A DNA stretch of 33,869 nt, from assembly GCA_021776315.1 (NCBI GenBank), contig JAJFGD010000091.1:1-33869 (forward strand), read 5' to 3'. Positions 17,045 to 25,620 of this stretch are shown here, piece by piece. Position 1 is the first letter of the stretch; each line of letters begins with the position of its first letter. Position numbers and translations under genes: made by a program. The notes under the pieces were generated by a model, which saw nothing but the letters and a program-made list of their open reading frames with translations, made no database searches and was not told the DNA's origin. The DNA is from Hyphococcus sp. (lineage in GTDB: Bacteria > Pseudomonadota > Alphaproteobacteria > Caulobacterales > Parvularculaceae).

Positions 17045-17754
17045 TATCGCGCCCTTTCATCAAGTTGGCGCGAGAGGATCGCGGAGAATTCGTCAGCAAA
17101 CCCTTGCAACCGCACCGCATAGGAATTGAGCGCCGCAGAATACCGGTTGTAACCAACAACGGCCGGGATCGCAGCGAGCAAGCCAAGCGCCGTCGCAAAC
17201 AACGCTTCGGCAATCCCAGGCGCCACAACGGCCAAGTTGGAATCTTGGGCAACAGCAATCGCTTGGAAGGCGTTCATGATCCCCCAAACTGTACCCAACA
17301 ACCCAACAAAAGGGGCTGCAGAGCCAACTGTCGCAAGCACGCCAAGATTACGCTCGGCAGTTTCAAGTTCCCGCGCCACGGTCACATTCAATACTTTATC
17401 GATACGTTCACGTGCGCCAGCAACCAACGCCTCAGATCGACCCGCATTTTTCGATTTTGACCATTCTTCCATGGCAGCGGCAAAAACCCGCGCCATTGGA
17501 TGATCCTGCCGGTCACCCATCTTGCGATAAAGATCATCAAGTGGTTTGCCGGACCAGAACATGTCTTCAAACCGGGATGATTTGCGCTTCAATCGACCAA
17601 AGGTCAGTGATTTGTCTATAATCACCGCCCATGACCAAATTGAGGAAATCACGAGAAGGGCCATCACCGATTTCACGATTGGATCGGCGCTTAGGAACAA
17701 GCCAAAGAGGCTGAACTCAGACCCAATCGCGGCGGTTGCGACTTCTGTTTCCAT
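17044..17754 (-). CDS. tolQ: Protein TolQ (MotA/TolQ/ExbB family)
   Basis: Inner-membrane proton channel subunit that drives TolA. In 236 residues there are three hydrophobic segments, at about 28-48, 143-165 and 175-198. The MotA/TolQ/ExbB signature is seen in LGVLATVGSAAPFVGLLGTV and the ALFATALGLLAAIPAVVGYN helix. Start 17754 is preferred over 17805 because AGGGGA lies about 10 bases upstream, and the longer form adds a 17-residue extension not expected in the family. It is the first gene of the tol cluster proper, 255 bases downstream of ybgC. That gap has CtrA-type TTAA boxes and probably a promoter. Confidence 0.97.
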   Translation of the reverse strand: METEVATAAIGSEFSLFGLFLSADPIVKSVMALLVISSIWSWAVIIDKSLTFGRLKRKSSRFEDMFWSGKPLDDLYRKMGDRQDHPMARVFAAAMEEWSKSKNAGRSEALVAGARERIDKVLNVTVARELETAERNLGVLATVGSAAPFVGLLGTVWGIMNAFQAIAVAQDSNLAVVAPGIAEALFATALGLLAAIPAVVGYNRYSAALNSYAVRLQGFADEFSAILSRQLDERAR

Positions 17755-17977
17755 GGAAAATATATCCCCTGATATGCCCGCAATGCGGGTTCGAACAAAA
17801 CTCAACTTACGCCTGGCTTATCTGCCATTTGAGCGCAAATTATCGGACGCGCGTCTTATGCCCGCGCGAAGCTGCATCATGGTTAACACCGATAGGCTCA
17901 GTATTTAATCCCTGATTGCGCGGAAATTGGGCAAATCAACGGCTATGGGAAGCCCTGATGAGGGCGATTGCCAAAGT

Positions 17978-18002
17978 TTAATCCCGGTTAAGAAAGGATT
18001 AA
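17978..18002. promoter_or_regulatory. Predicted CtrA-type binding site upstream of tolQ
   Basis: TTAA at 17988-17991 and TTAA at 17999-18002 with exactly 7 bases between them match the CtrA consensus TTAA-N7-TTAA. A third TTAA at 17978-17981 lies 6 bases further on. The site is in the ybgC-tolQ gap, about 235 bases before the tolQ ATG. Confidence 0.5.
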
Positions 18003-18009
18003 CGCCAAT

Positions 18010-18417
18010 TTATGGGGAAAATCGGGCCACAAACGCCGCTGGGAGCCGTTTGGGCCGACCTGTCAAAGACATGCAAACCGCCTCTACTTCCGCGCGGGAG
18101 AGCAGATCTGACTCTCGCCAAATTTCCTGGGTCAGAAACATGCGGGCCCCTTTGGTCCCAGCGAAGGTTGTACGAACCTCCAAAAGGTCATCGATCCGCG
18201 CCGGCACAAGCCATTCCGTGGTCATTTTTCGCACCGCAAAAGCTAAGGGTTCGTCGCGTTTCAACATTTCCGAATGATGGACACCGCAAGCCCGCAAGGC
18301 TTCGGTCCGGCCCCGTTCAAAAAATTTCAAATAGGCCGCATGATAGACGATGCCGGAAAAATCCGTGTCTTCGTAATAAACCCGAATAGTGTGGGTGAAC
18401 GGTTTTTGTTGCGTCAT
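18010..18417 (-). CDS. ybgC: Tol-Pal associated acyl-CoA thioesterase YbgC
   Basis: Hotdog-fold thioesterase of 135 residues, conserved as the first gene of tol-pal clusters. The signature VYYEDTDFSGIVYHAAYLKF (residues 13-32) contains the catalytic Asp19, and FFERGRTEALR follows. Start 18417 (ATG) is chosen over the upstream TTG at 18456 by family length, though no good Shine-Dalgarno is visible. In other bacteria YbgC acts on acyl-CoA and interacts with phospholipid synthesis; its link to Tol-Pal is not fully understood. It lies 255 bases before tolQ and 58 bases after a DUF6265 gene on the same strand. Confidence 0.95.
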   Translation of the reverse strand: MTQQKPFTHTIRVYYEDTDFSGIVYHAAYLKFFERGRTEALRACGVHHSEMLKRDEPLAFAVRKMTTEWLVPARIDDLLEVRTTFAGTKGARMFLTQEIWRESDLLSRAEVEAVCMSLTGRPKRLPAAFVARFSP

Positions 18418-18475
18418 GTTTGTTTTTTGACGCTGCTTTTTTGCCAGACGCAACAAAAACTTGCTGTAACCCTAT

Positions 18476-18988
18476 TTAGTCAGTCGTTGCGCGATCAAAT
18501 CTAAACTGCAGAGGCGCGTCTTGACCCTCCAACTTCACGGCAGATCGAAGTGTTCCGTCATCCGAGACCGACCAGGTGAGCCCATCGAAAAAGGCCGTGG
18601 TGCCTTCAATCGCGACCAGCGGGAATTCGACAAATTCTTCTTTCTTTTCCCAACCAACAAAATCCGGAGAGAAATGCTTGATCCGCAAGGTCACCGTATC
18701 GCCAATTTCCATGAAGAGATAAAACTCATAGAAATGAAGACTGCCATCTGGTTTTTGCTGACTAAAGGCACCCATGATTTGACCAGCGGCTGGCGGCGCT
18801 ATGTTTTCTCGCGAGACGCCGCCAAGCCCCTCACCGACCCAATACCCGGCAAGCCAATCCAGCTCTTCAATTTCGGCGGCTGGCGATGATGCACCTGGTG
18901 CCAATGAGCGCACTTCAAGCCCTTCAGACGCGCAAGCGATATTGGTCCACGCCAGTGAAGCGATGAGCATTGATTTAAAAAACGCCAT
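18476..18988 (-). CDS. Exported DUF6265-family protein
   Basis: A 170-residue exported protein with a signal peptide at about residues 1-20. A DUF6265-type domain follows at about 38-165: WLAGYWVGEGLGG, FYEFYLFMEIGDTVTLRIKHFSPDFVGWE, then EEFVEFPLVAIEGTTAFFDGL. These patterns suggest a lipocalin-like beta barrel, but no function is known to me. A cysteine near the signal end (IACAS) is not a good lipobox, so ordinary cleavage is preferred. The start has GGGAG 6 bases upstream. It may be co-transcribed with ybgC, 58 bases downstream. Confidence 0.85.
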   Translation of the reverse strand: MAFFKSMLIASLAWTNIACASEGLEVRSLAPGASSPAAEIEELDWLAGYWVGEGLGGVSRENIAPPAAGQIMGAFSQQKPDGSLHFYEFYLFMEIGDTVTLRIKHFSPDFVGWEKKEEFVEFPLVAIEGTTAFFDGLTWSVSDDGTLRSAVKLEGQDAPLQFRFDRATTD

Positions 18989-19111
18989 AAAATTCTCCCG
19001 TTCATTTCTGTTGAGGAATGCAATGCCTCAACGCCATGACGTTTCTCACGCGCACGGTTCGACATTCTCGCTGACTTGCTCTTGATAGGCCAAGCACCGT
19101 ATCGCTAACCC

Positions 19112-20167
19112 ATGAAAATTGTCGGTAATCTCGATTGGCGTCATCCTCTTGTCCGCCTACGTATGGCGGTGGCGGGGCCCATTCAAAATGCTTTGGCCTT
19201 GGCTGGGCGATGGGAGCCATTGAGCAAAGCGGAAACCACGACACATCAAACAGACGGTATTTCTGTCGATGGCGATCGCCCGACTCAGCACCGCTTGGTT
19301 TATTCCAACCCGCGTCAAGAATTTATCGATGCAGACAATATTACCTACACGCCAAATGGTATTGCCTATGAGAATGGCAAATGCATCACGCGCTATTCAC
19401 TGCGTACACCATCCACAGCAGAGATTTTGTCGCCGCCGACTATGGGTGATGCGAAAAACATCCCCGCCGGCACAATTGTTGAGACGGAAACACCATATAC
19501 CTATGGTGATTGGGTCGGCGATTATGTACGCACGCTGATCAACGCAGATAAAATTATTTCGCCCCTAATTCTGCCCGCATTCCTCGCCAGCAAAACTTAT
19601 GTGGTCCGTGATTTAAAGGCATTGCGCATCGAATATATAATCGCTGATGAAACCATATGCATTGAAAAAGCGCGTATATTGCGCAAGCAGATCCCCAGCT
19701 ATTACTGGGGCCCACGCGACGTTGCTGCATTCCAAAAAGCGTTTGCGATAACACCCCCACCAGCTCGCCCTGGCTCACTCATCTATCTCGCGCGCTTCGA
19801 CACCCAAAGTGAAGCTGCCCAACGTCACTACCCGTCTGAAGCGGTCGCCGAAATTGTTGAGGCATTGGGCGGTAAAGTCTTTGACACACGCAACGCATCC
19901 CCAGAGGAATTTGATCGCATAGCGCCAGAGATGGAAACCGTGATCGCCGATCAGGGCTCCGCTCTTTTCGGCGTTATGCACAGTCAAACGCAAGGCGTGA
20001 TTGAATTGGCTCAAGACGATTGGTGGCATAATGCCAATTTGTTCATTGCTAATGGTGCTGGCGTTAAAAACTACGCCGTCATACATCTACAGGGGAAAGA
20101 TGACGCGACATTGCGCAAGCGTATCGAAAGGCATTTGCAAGCGTTTAACGCCATGCCCTCAGTCTAA
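19112..20167 (+). CDS. Glycosyltransferase family 61-like protein
   Basis: A 351-residue cytosolic protein with GT61 (DUF563) features. An N-terminal part ends in TYGDWVGDYVRTL (about residues 130-142). The second half has the family order YLARFDTQSEAAQRHYPSEA, then GGKVFDTRNASPEEFDRIAPEMETVIADQGSALFGVMHS. The last segment corresponds to the conserved GxHGxxL-type loop, here without the usual His, so catalytic competence is uncertain. GT61 members transfer sugars in polysaccharide or LPS synthesis. The acceptor here is unknown and no other polysaccharide gene is adjacent. No strong Shine-Dalgarno precedes 19112. It lies opposite to its neighbours and its stop is 1 base from the convergent DUF3592 gene stop. 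Confidence 0.75.
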   Translation: MKIVGNLDWRHPLVRLRMAVAGPIQNALALAGRWEPLSKAETTTHQTDGISVDGDRPTQHRLVYSNPRQEFIDADNITYTPNGIAYENGKCITRYSLRTPSTAEILSPPTMGDAKNIPAGTIVETETPYTYGDWVGDYVRTLINADKIISPLILPAFLASKTYVVRDLKALRIEYIIADETICIEKARILRKQIPSYYWGPRDVAAFQKAFAITPPPARPGSLIYLARFDTQSEAAQRHYPSEAVAEIVEALGGKVFDTRNASPEEFDRIAPEMETVIADQGSALFGVMHSQTQGVIELAQDDWWHNANLFIANGAGVKNYAVIHLQGKDDATLRKRIERHLQAFNAMPSV

Positions 20168-20168
20168 A

Positions 20169-20684
20169 TTATCTTCCCGCCGAATAGATAATCATATTTT
20201 CGAGTAATGTGGTGGCCCCTTGGGTGCTCATCCAAAACATCGCCATCATGCCAATCGTAAACATCGTCCACACTGCGCCAAATATCATCAAAAATTTGAT
20301 TGACTGATTGATTCCGAATGAGAGAACCGCGCGCTCCGGATTATTGGGGTCATAACGCACCGCCACTTGTGCATTCACGGGTAAGGCATTGTAAATATCT
20401 CGGTGAAATTTTTCGCTGCTAGAGCCAGAATATCCAAAGGCGATTTTTTCGCCCGTCAGTTCACGTCCCATCACATAATAGCTGTATGAAAGTTTTGTTC
20501 GGTAGCTGGTGCTGTCATCATCATGACTGATCACAAAATCAGAGCTAGTGACCGCGCCGGAAACCGTCGGCCAATGTTCTGCTTGTTTCGACAAATGCAA
20601 AGACCGCATGCCGAACCCCAATATTCCGACACCTACCGCCAGAAACAAACCGAAGAACAAGGTTAGCCCAATTGAACCGCCCAT
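20169..20684 (-). CDS. DUF3592-family membrane protein
   Basis: A 171-residue membrane protein. Start 20684 is fixed by GGAGG 6 bases upstream. It has one membrane helix at about residues 5-24 and another at about 137-158. The domain between has DUF3592 marks: WPTVSGAVTSSDF, SYRTKLSYSYYVMGRELTGEKI and NAQVAVRYDPNNPERAVLSFG. The function of DUF3592 is unknown. The gene lies 79 bases downstream of an unrecognised exported-protein gene and may form a small operon with it. Confidence 0.85.
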   Translation of the reverse strand: MGGSIGLTLFFGLFLAVGVGILGFGMRSLHLSKQAEHWPTVSGAVTSSDFVISHDDDSTSYRTKLSYSYYVMGRELTGEKIAFGYSGSSSEKFHRDIYNALPVNAQVAVRYDPNNPERAVLSFGINQSIKFLMIFGAVWTMFTIGMMAMFWMSTQGATTLLENMIIYSAGR

Positions 20685-20763
20685 AGCGCACCTCCGCAAA
20701 TCAATGTCCTTGCTAATCGTTCTACTGAAAAACGGTAAACAAGTGACTTTTATCCGTTCGCGG

Positions 20764-21417
20764 TCAGTCAACAAATCCAATCTGGATTGGCGGCGCACTG
20801 AAAATGACAGAATTCGCGCCCTTAAATGGGTGTTTTTTCGGCTTCACAACAAACTGACCGTCATCATTTTTGTCTAATGGTGTTTGGACACCCGCCGCGT
20901 CAATGATCGTCGCGCTCGTCCCTTCGGGAACAATAAAAAAGAGTGCCTTCATTTTTGGCGCTAGAAACCCCAATGCCCCGGCATTGGCCTTGATGGACCG
21001 ATTGGCTTGATTGATTGCTAATATCATATCGGTCAACGCGATCTCTGGTGTTGCGGTCAAAATTGGGTTGACGTCGAGGGAAACGCTGCCTTGTCCTTTC
21101 GGAATGTTTGTGTGGAGCATAAGGTTCGCATCGAGCAGCCCGACAATTGGCGTCCAGTCTACCTGACCATCATCGCCGACTGGCAGTTCAATTGTTTGAT
21201 CCCCTTCTTCAATCCAAAGACGAATAGGGTCACTCATGGTCCCTTTGGAGCTGACACGATGTGCTATTTTGAAGTGAGTTTTCTCGTCAGGGGGAAGCTC
21301 TACATATTCAACTAAATAAGGTAAAATCCGCTGCAGCGGCGCACTGGCGTTTTCTGCATGCACTGATGACGCGGCAAAAAAGAATGACAACAGACTTGCA
21401 ATAAAAATACGGCGCAT
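20764..21417 (-). CDS. Exported protein of unknown function
   Basis: A 217-residue protein with a clear signal peptide (MRRIFIASLLSFFFAASSVHA, cleaved near residue 21). Start 21417 is chosen because GTGGAG lies 6 bases upstream. The mature part is predicted mixed alpha/beta with no recognised family. Acidic and basic residues are balanced, and there are no cysteines, so no disulfides or lipidation. It sits 71 bases downstream of ruvB on the same strand, and the DUF3592 gene follows. Nothing suggests a role in recombination. Confidence 0.78.
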   Translation of the reverse strand: MRRIFIASLLSFFFAASSVHAENASAPLQRILPYLVEYVELPPDEKTHFKIAHRVSSKGTMSDPIRLWIEEGDQTIELPVGDDGQVDWTPIVGLLDANLMLHTNIPKGQGSVSLDVNPILTATPEIALTDMILAINQANRSIKANAGALGFLAPKMKALFFIVPEGTSATIIDAAGVQTPLDKNDDGQFVVKPKKHPFKGANSVIFSAPPIQIGFVD

Positions 21418-21488
21418 GAAGAACTCCACAATAAAGGATGGATATCAGCTTGCTATTTGGTGCCCGTCAATGCGGCGATAAAAGATTT

Positions 21489-22517
21489 TCAATAAAGGTC
21501 GGCATCTTTTTTCGGCGCGATCAACCCCAAATGCTTCCAGGCACTTGCTGACAACACTCGTCCACGCGGTGTGCGCTGGATAAGGCCACATTGCAAAAGA
21601 AATGGCTCAACCACATCCTCAACCGCATCGCGCGCTTCCGCCAAAGAGGCGGCAAGGGTTTCAACACCGACGGGCCCACCACCGAAATGCTCTGCAATCA
21701 AACGAAGGTAGCGCCGATCAAGGGGATCAAGGCCAAGCCCGTCAATCTCCAATCGCTTCAACGCACGGTCAGCGACATTGGCATCAATAACGCCTGTACC
21801 CTCAACCGTTGCCACATCACGTACGCGGCGCAACAACCGTCCTGCAACACGGGGCGTCCCGCGCGACCGACGTGCAACTTCCATGGCACCATCTTCTGAC
21901 ATTTCAGCGTTTAGTTTTGACGCGCCGCGCGCCACAATGCGCATCAAATCTTTCGGTCCATAAAATTCCAGCCGAACCGGAATGCCAAAACGATCGAGCA
22001 ATGGCTTGGCGAGCAAGCCCGAACGCGTCGTTGCGCCAATCAGTGTAAAGCGCGGCAAGTCGATCTTCACCGAGCGCGCCGACGGCCCCTCACCGATCAT
22101 CAGATCAAGGGCGTAATCTTCCATCGCTGGGTAGAGCACTTCCTCCACCGCAGGGGTTAAGCGATGAATTTCATCTATGAAAAGCACATCGCCTTTTTCA
22201 AGATTGGTCAACAACGCAGCGAGATCACCGGGCTTGGTAATCACTGGGCCTGATGTTGAGCGAAAATTCACACCCAGCTCATTCGCGACAATCTGTGCAA
22301 GCGTCGTCTTACCCAATCCGGGCGGACCATGGAACAACACATGGTCCAGCGCTTCACCCCGTTGCACAGCGGCTTGTACAAAGACACGCAAATTATCTTT
22401 TGCCTGACGTTGACCAACAAAGTCATCAAGGCTTTTCGGCCGGAGCGCGGCATCCGCATCTTCCGGTTTTCTGTCACCATCAATCAGGCGTTCGTCATCA
22501 AATGCAGGTTCAGCCAT
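21489..22517 (-). CDS. ruvB: Holliday junction branch migration helicase RuvB
   Basis: AAA+ motor of the RuvABC Holliday-junction complex, cytosolic. Walker A is GPPGLGKT (residues 64-71) and Walker [10 protein letters not shown] (111-119). Sensor 1 is in [11 protein letters not shown]. The C-terminal winged-helix domain includes [34 protein letters not shown]. At 342 residues it is normal. It follows ruvA by 19 bases. No ribosome binding site stands out, which agrees with translation linked to ruvA. Confidence 0.99.
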   Translation of the reverse strand: MAEPAFDDERLIDGDRKPEDADAALRPKSLDDFVGQRQAKDNLRVFVQAAVQRGEALDHVLFHGPPGLGKTTLAQIVANELGVNFRSTSGPVITKPGDLAALLTNLEKGDVLFIDEIHRLTPAVEEVLYPAMEDYALDLMIGEGPSARSVKIDLPRFTLIGATTRSGLLAKPLLDRFGIPVRLEFYGPKDLMRIVARGASKLNAEMSEDGAMEVARRSRGTPRVAGRLLRRVRDVATVEGTGVIDANVADRALKRLEIDGLGLDPLDRRYLRLIAEHFGGGPVGVETLAASLAEARDAVEDVVEPFLLQCGLIQRTPRGRVLSASAWKHLGLIAPKKDADLY

Positions 22518-22536
22518 TATTCATCCGTATAAATAC

Positions 22537-23163
22537 TTACGCCGCCAAGTCTTTTAGCGCCGCTTTGATCAAGGCTTCAACACCGGGGCTATCCATTGCC
22601 TCTGCGGCCAGGGCAACGGCGCGGCGCGCCTCCACCCCATCATAACCAAGATTGGCAAGGGCCGAGACCGCATCAGCGCGCGCCGACAAGGCGAGATCAC
22701 CGGTCGTGGCATTGGTTGTTTTACGCGCTGTAAGGGTCAAAACCTCACCGGTTTGTTCTGCGAGAGAGCCCACTTTCGATTGCAAATCCAAGACAATGCG
22801 CTGCGCCAGTTTTTTGCCGACACCATGGGCGCGCGATAGGGCCGTTACATCTTCCGCCGCAACCGCATCATAAAGCTCTGCTGGCGACAAGACTTGCAAA
22901 ATAGCGAGCCCATGTTTCGCGCCGACCCCTTGCACGGTTTGCAGCAAACGAAAGCACTGGCGCTCATGATTACTTTCAAAACCATAAAGGCGAATGACAT
23001 CTTCGCGCACATAGGTCTCAATCGATAAGGTTGCGGCCTCTCCAACGCCTAGCTTTTGTAACAAGCGCGGCATGGCATTAGCCTCATACCCCACACCCAT
23101 CACATCAATCAGCACCGTGTCCGTACCAAGCGCCGCGACGGTGCCTTTTAAACGTCCAATCAT
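22537..23163 (-). CDS. ruvA: Holliday junction branch migration protein RuvA
   Basis: Junction-binding tetramer subunit of RuvAB. Start 23163 (MIGRLKGTV) matches the family and has GGAGG 7 bases upstream. The N-terminal OB fold (about 1-63) is followed by the helix-hairpin-helix region (LLQTVQGVGAKHGLAIL, LSRAHGVGKKLAQRIVLDL). A C-terminal RuvB-binding domain (about 160-208) ends the protein. At 208 residues it is typical. Its ATG overlaps the ruvC stop as ATGA, so coupling to ruvC is likely. Confidence 0.98.
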   Translation of the reverse strand: MIGRLKGTVAALGTDTVLIDVMGVGYEANAMPRLLQKLGVGEAATLSIETYVREDVIRLYGFESNHERQCFRLLQTVQGVGAKHGLAILQVLSPAELYDAVAAEDVTALSRAHGVGKKLAQRIVLDLQSKVGSLAEQTGEVLTLTARKTTNATTGDLALSARADAVSALANLGYDGVEARRAVALAAEAMDSPGVEALIKAALKDLAA

Positions 23164-23663
23164 GACGCTGCCTCCAACTGTTTGAAATCCATATGATGGG
23201 CATGACAAATCGCTACCGCGAGGGCGTCAGCCTCATCCGATTTTGGTGCCTGACATTGGGGCAACAACACTTTCACCATGGCCTGCACTTGGGACTTGTC
23301 CGCATGACCGCGCCCAACGACAGATTTCTTTACGGAATTCGCTGCGTATTCCGCGACGGGTATATCGGTGAGCGCTGGTGCCAACAAAGCGATGCCCCGC
23401 GCCTGACCTAGAACCAGTGCATCGCGAGGGCTGGCATTCACAAATGTTTCCTCAACTGCGGCCTCGTCTGGCCTGTGCTGACCCATCAGATCGCTCAGTT
23501 TTTGAAAAATCTCTGCCAGCTTCTGCGGATGACCGGCGCTGCGTTTTGGTCGAATAACGCCGGAGGCCACATAGGAAAGCCGTGAGCCAACGCAATCAAT
23601 CACGCCCCAGCCAGTCGCAGCGGAGCCAGGATCAATACCAAAAACGCGAATCGTTTTGTTCAT
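23160..23663 (-). CDS. ruvC: Crossover junction endodeoxyribonuclease RuvC
   Basis: RNase H-fold resolvase that cuts Holliday junctions, working with RuvAB. The four acidic residues are present: Asp11 in GIDPGSAATGWG, Glu71/72 in AVEETFVNASP, and Asp143 and Asp146 in SDEADALAVAICHA. At 167 residues, starting at 23663, it is normal length. The longer frame from 23696 adds a non-family extension and is rejected. It is first in the ruvCAB operon. Confidence 0.98.
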   Translation of the reverse strand: MNKTIRVFGIDPGSAATGWGVIDCVGSRLSYVASGVIRPKRSAGHPQKLAEIFQKLSDLMGQHRPDEAAVEETFVNASPRDALVLGQARGIALLAPALTDIPVAEYAANSVKKSVVGRGHADKSQVQAMVKVLLPQCQAPKSDEADALAVAICHAHHMDFKQLEAAS

Positions 23664-23758
23664 CGCGCCAACATGCCTTGGTTTGCGACAGAACAAAAGG
23701 GGAATAGTTTTCCAGATATTTTGGTCGTTGGCCGATCGGGATGCGGGCCGCGAAAAGG

Positions 23759-23899
23759 TTAACGGGCTTGCGCCAAGCTGGCCGGGGTTTTCGTCGCTGC
23801 AGCCTCATGAGCCACATTCGCACCCTCTAAAAACGCGAGGCAAAAGGTTGCGGCCACAAAAACCACACCAAAAATTCCAGCAAGCCAATTCGGTTTCAT
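23759..23899 (-). CDS. Putative 46-residue single-span membrane peptide upstream of ruvC
   Basis: A short open frame read directly from the sequence. ATG 23897-23899 is preceded at 6 bases by GGGGGA, and the frame ends with TAA at 23759. The peptide has a hydrophobic stretch, about residues 5-24 (WLAGIFGVVFVAATFCLAFL), then an Ala/Thr/Lys-rich polar tail. A GC-rich hairpin (23911-23931) directly precedes its ribosome binding site. It lies between thiE and ruvC on the same strand. No family is recognised, and whether it is expressed is unproven. Confidence 0.55.
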   Translation of the reverse strand: MKPNWLAGIFGVVFVAATFCLAFLEGANVAHEAAATKTPASLAQAR

Positions 23900-23910
23900 C
23901 ACAAATCCCC

Positions 23911-23931
23911 CTTGACCCAAGGCGGGCCAAG
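23911..23931 (-). promoter_or_regulatory. Hairpin directly before the ribosome binding site of the 46-residue ORF
   Basis: On the minus strand CTTGGCCC pairs with GGGTCAAG (8 bp including one G-T) around a 5-base loop, and the GGGGGA Shine-Dalgarno follows at once. There is no T-run, so it is unlikely to be a terminator of thiE. It may affect translation start, but this is inferred. Confidence 0.4.
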
Positions 23932-23991
23932 TTACGCAACGTGATGATTGTGCAGCAAAAGCCGTTCCAAAAGGTTTACGGGCGGGGGTTT

Positions 23992-24639
23992 TTAGACTGA
24001 TTGGATCGCCTGGCTGAAAGCCTTCACCGCACCGCCAGGCCCATCAGGGTGGGACCATACGGCCGATGACACCGCCAGGAAGTCCGCCCCGGCACTGACC
24101 AAAGAACCGCAATTGGCAGGGGTAATCCCCCCGATCGCGACACTCGGCACTGTCGTCGCATGGGACCACCATTCCAGCAGCGCTGGTTCGGCCACCGCCG
24201 AGGCCGCTTTTGTTTGGGTCGGATAAAACGCACCAAAGGCAACATAGTCGGCACCAGCTTCACCGGCGACCAAACCCAGATGTCTCGAATTATGACAGGT
24301 CACGCCAATCGAGGCGTTATCGCCAAGCAAGGCGCGTGCATCTTCATAAGTTGCATCGGACTGACCAATATGAACACCATCAGCACCAACCTTTGCCGCC
24401 AGGTCTGGTCGATCATTGATCAGCAAAGCAACATCCGCCGTATTGGTGAGCGGTAAAATAGCTTCCGCTAATTGCAAGATCTCATCATCGGGTGCGGGGA
24501 CGCCGTCAATAGACTTCAAGCGCAGTTGCAGACAAGCAATGTCGCCTGCATCGAGAGCAGCTTTCAATGCCTCGAGATAATGATCAGCATTGTCGATCTG
24601 AGGCGGTGTAATCAAGTAAAGTTGGCAATTGGTTTTCAT
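23992..24639 (-). CDS. thiE: Thiamine-phosphate synthase
   Basis: ThiE joins HMP-PP (made by ThiD) to thiazole phosphate to give thiamine phosphate. The 215-residue TIM barrel has the family landmarks: the LQLRLKS strand (substrate phosphate contact), LLINDRPDLAAKVGADGVHIGQSD, GVTCHN, DYVAFGAFYPTQTKA and VAIGGITPAN. It lies 54 bases downstream of coq4 on the same strand, so may share that transcript. No TPP riboswitch is visible in the short upstream gap. Confidence 0.96.
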   Translation of the reverse strand: MKTNCQLYLITPPQIDNADHYLEALKAALDAGDIACLQLRLKSIDGVPAPDDEILQLAEAILPLTNTADVALLINDRPDLAAKVGADGVHIGQSDATYEDARALLGDNASIGVTCHNSRHLGLVAGEAGADYVAFGAFYPTQTKAASAVAEPALLEWWSHATTVPSVAIGGITPANCGSLVSAGADFLAVSSAVWSHPDGPGGAVKAFSQAIQSV

Positions 24640-24693
24640 GTCCGCGCTTATAGTCGAATTACCAGCGCACCAACAACCAAAAGAAAACCGGTT

Positions 24694-25605
24694 TTACGCC
24701 TGGGCCTGCTGCTCACGTTCGCGCTCAGCTTGGGTTTGATTGATTTTTGGTTTCAACAGCGTTCGCTTAATCTCATCGGGAACGCGGTTATAAATGATTG
24801 GCTCAACCATATTCAGCCTACGACGGACTTCGGCGAGGGGAAGCGGCAAAAGCTCTTCAATGTCGTGCTCTAAAATCCATTCCGCGCCATCGGCATTTCG
24901 TTTTGCCTCGGCGAGGGACTTTTGTATCTTGGCGCGGGGTTGTTCTAATTTTTGCGCCAAGAACCCAATGATCACAATCAAACGGAAACCCGCATTGCCC
25001 GTTTGCGATCGCGTATAAACGAGATTGCAAAGCTCGCCCAATGAATCGCGGCCATAACCGGTCAGCACATGCCAAAGGTCGTGAGAGACATCGAGGTTGA
25101 GGAATAAACGGCGATAGTCTTCGAATTGGGATTCACCGCGAAAATCGATGCCCGCTTCTTCCGCCGCATCAATCAAGCCATCTGGTGAAAGGTTCTCCCC
25201 TTCCATGAAGTCGAGATAGACCCTACCCAAACTACCTTCAGGGAGTTTTCGCAGCGCCTCCCGGTCACCTAAAATATTTTCAAGCTTGATGGGTTCGCGC
25301 AAAACCCGCTGGCCATATTCCGTTGCCGTAAATCGCTCAAACAGTTTCTTGGAGGAACTGCCTGACAGAGCGCTGACAATCTCAAAGACTTGCCTTGTGT
25401 CTTCTTTGTTGCGCAGCAATTTAAATACGGAGGCGAGAGCATGGAAGGGCCGCACGGGCGGCGACGGCGGCGTCGCAAAACCGTTGATCCATTCTATTTG
25501 TTCAGGGGGGACGAGCTCAGTCGGGTTGGCCGGGTTTTGTGCTGGTGTCTCACTGGCCAAAAGATCTGGCGTTTCAGTCGACACGGGAAGTTCAGCGTTG
25601 GCCAT
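24694..25605 (-). CDS. Coq4-family ubiquinone biosynthesis protein
   Basis: A 303-residue Coq4-family protein. In eukaryotes Coq4 acts in coenzyme Q synthesis within the CoQ complex. The diagnostic metal motif HDxxH-x11-E is complete: HDLWH at 175-179 and Glu191. Flanking DVSHDLWHVLTGYGRDSLGE is typical. The first 45 residues are a Pro/Ala-rich tail outside the domain. The C-terminal 70 residues (YNRVPDEIKRTLLKPK) complete the fold. The start is certain: AGGAGG (25612-25617) lies 6 bases before the ATG. A long nested inverted repeat just upstream of this site suggests specific control. The bacterial enzyme activity of this family is inferred from homology. Confidence 0.93.
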   Translation of the reverse strand: MANAELPVSTETPDLLASETPAQNPANPTELVPPEQIEWINGFATPPSPPVRPFHALASVFKLLRNKEDTRQVFEIVSALSGSSSKKLFERFTATEYGQRVLREPIKLENILGDREALRKLPEGSLGRVYLDFMEGENLSPDGLIDAAEEAGIDFRGESQFEDYRRLFLNLDVSHDLWHVLTGYGRDSLGELCNLVYTRSQTGNAGFRLIVIIGFLAQKLEQPRAKIQKSLAEAKRNADGAEWILEHDIEELLPLPLAEVRRRLNMVEPIIYNRVPDEIKRTLLKPKINQTQAEREREQQAQA

Positions 25606-25620
25606 TGGGGCCCTCCTGAC

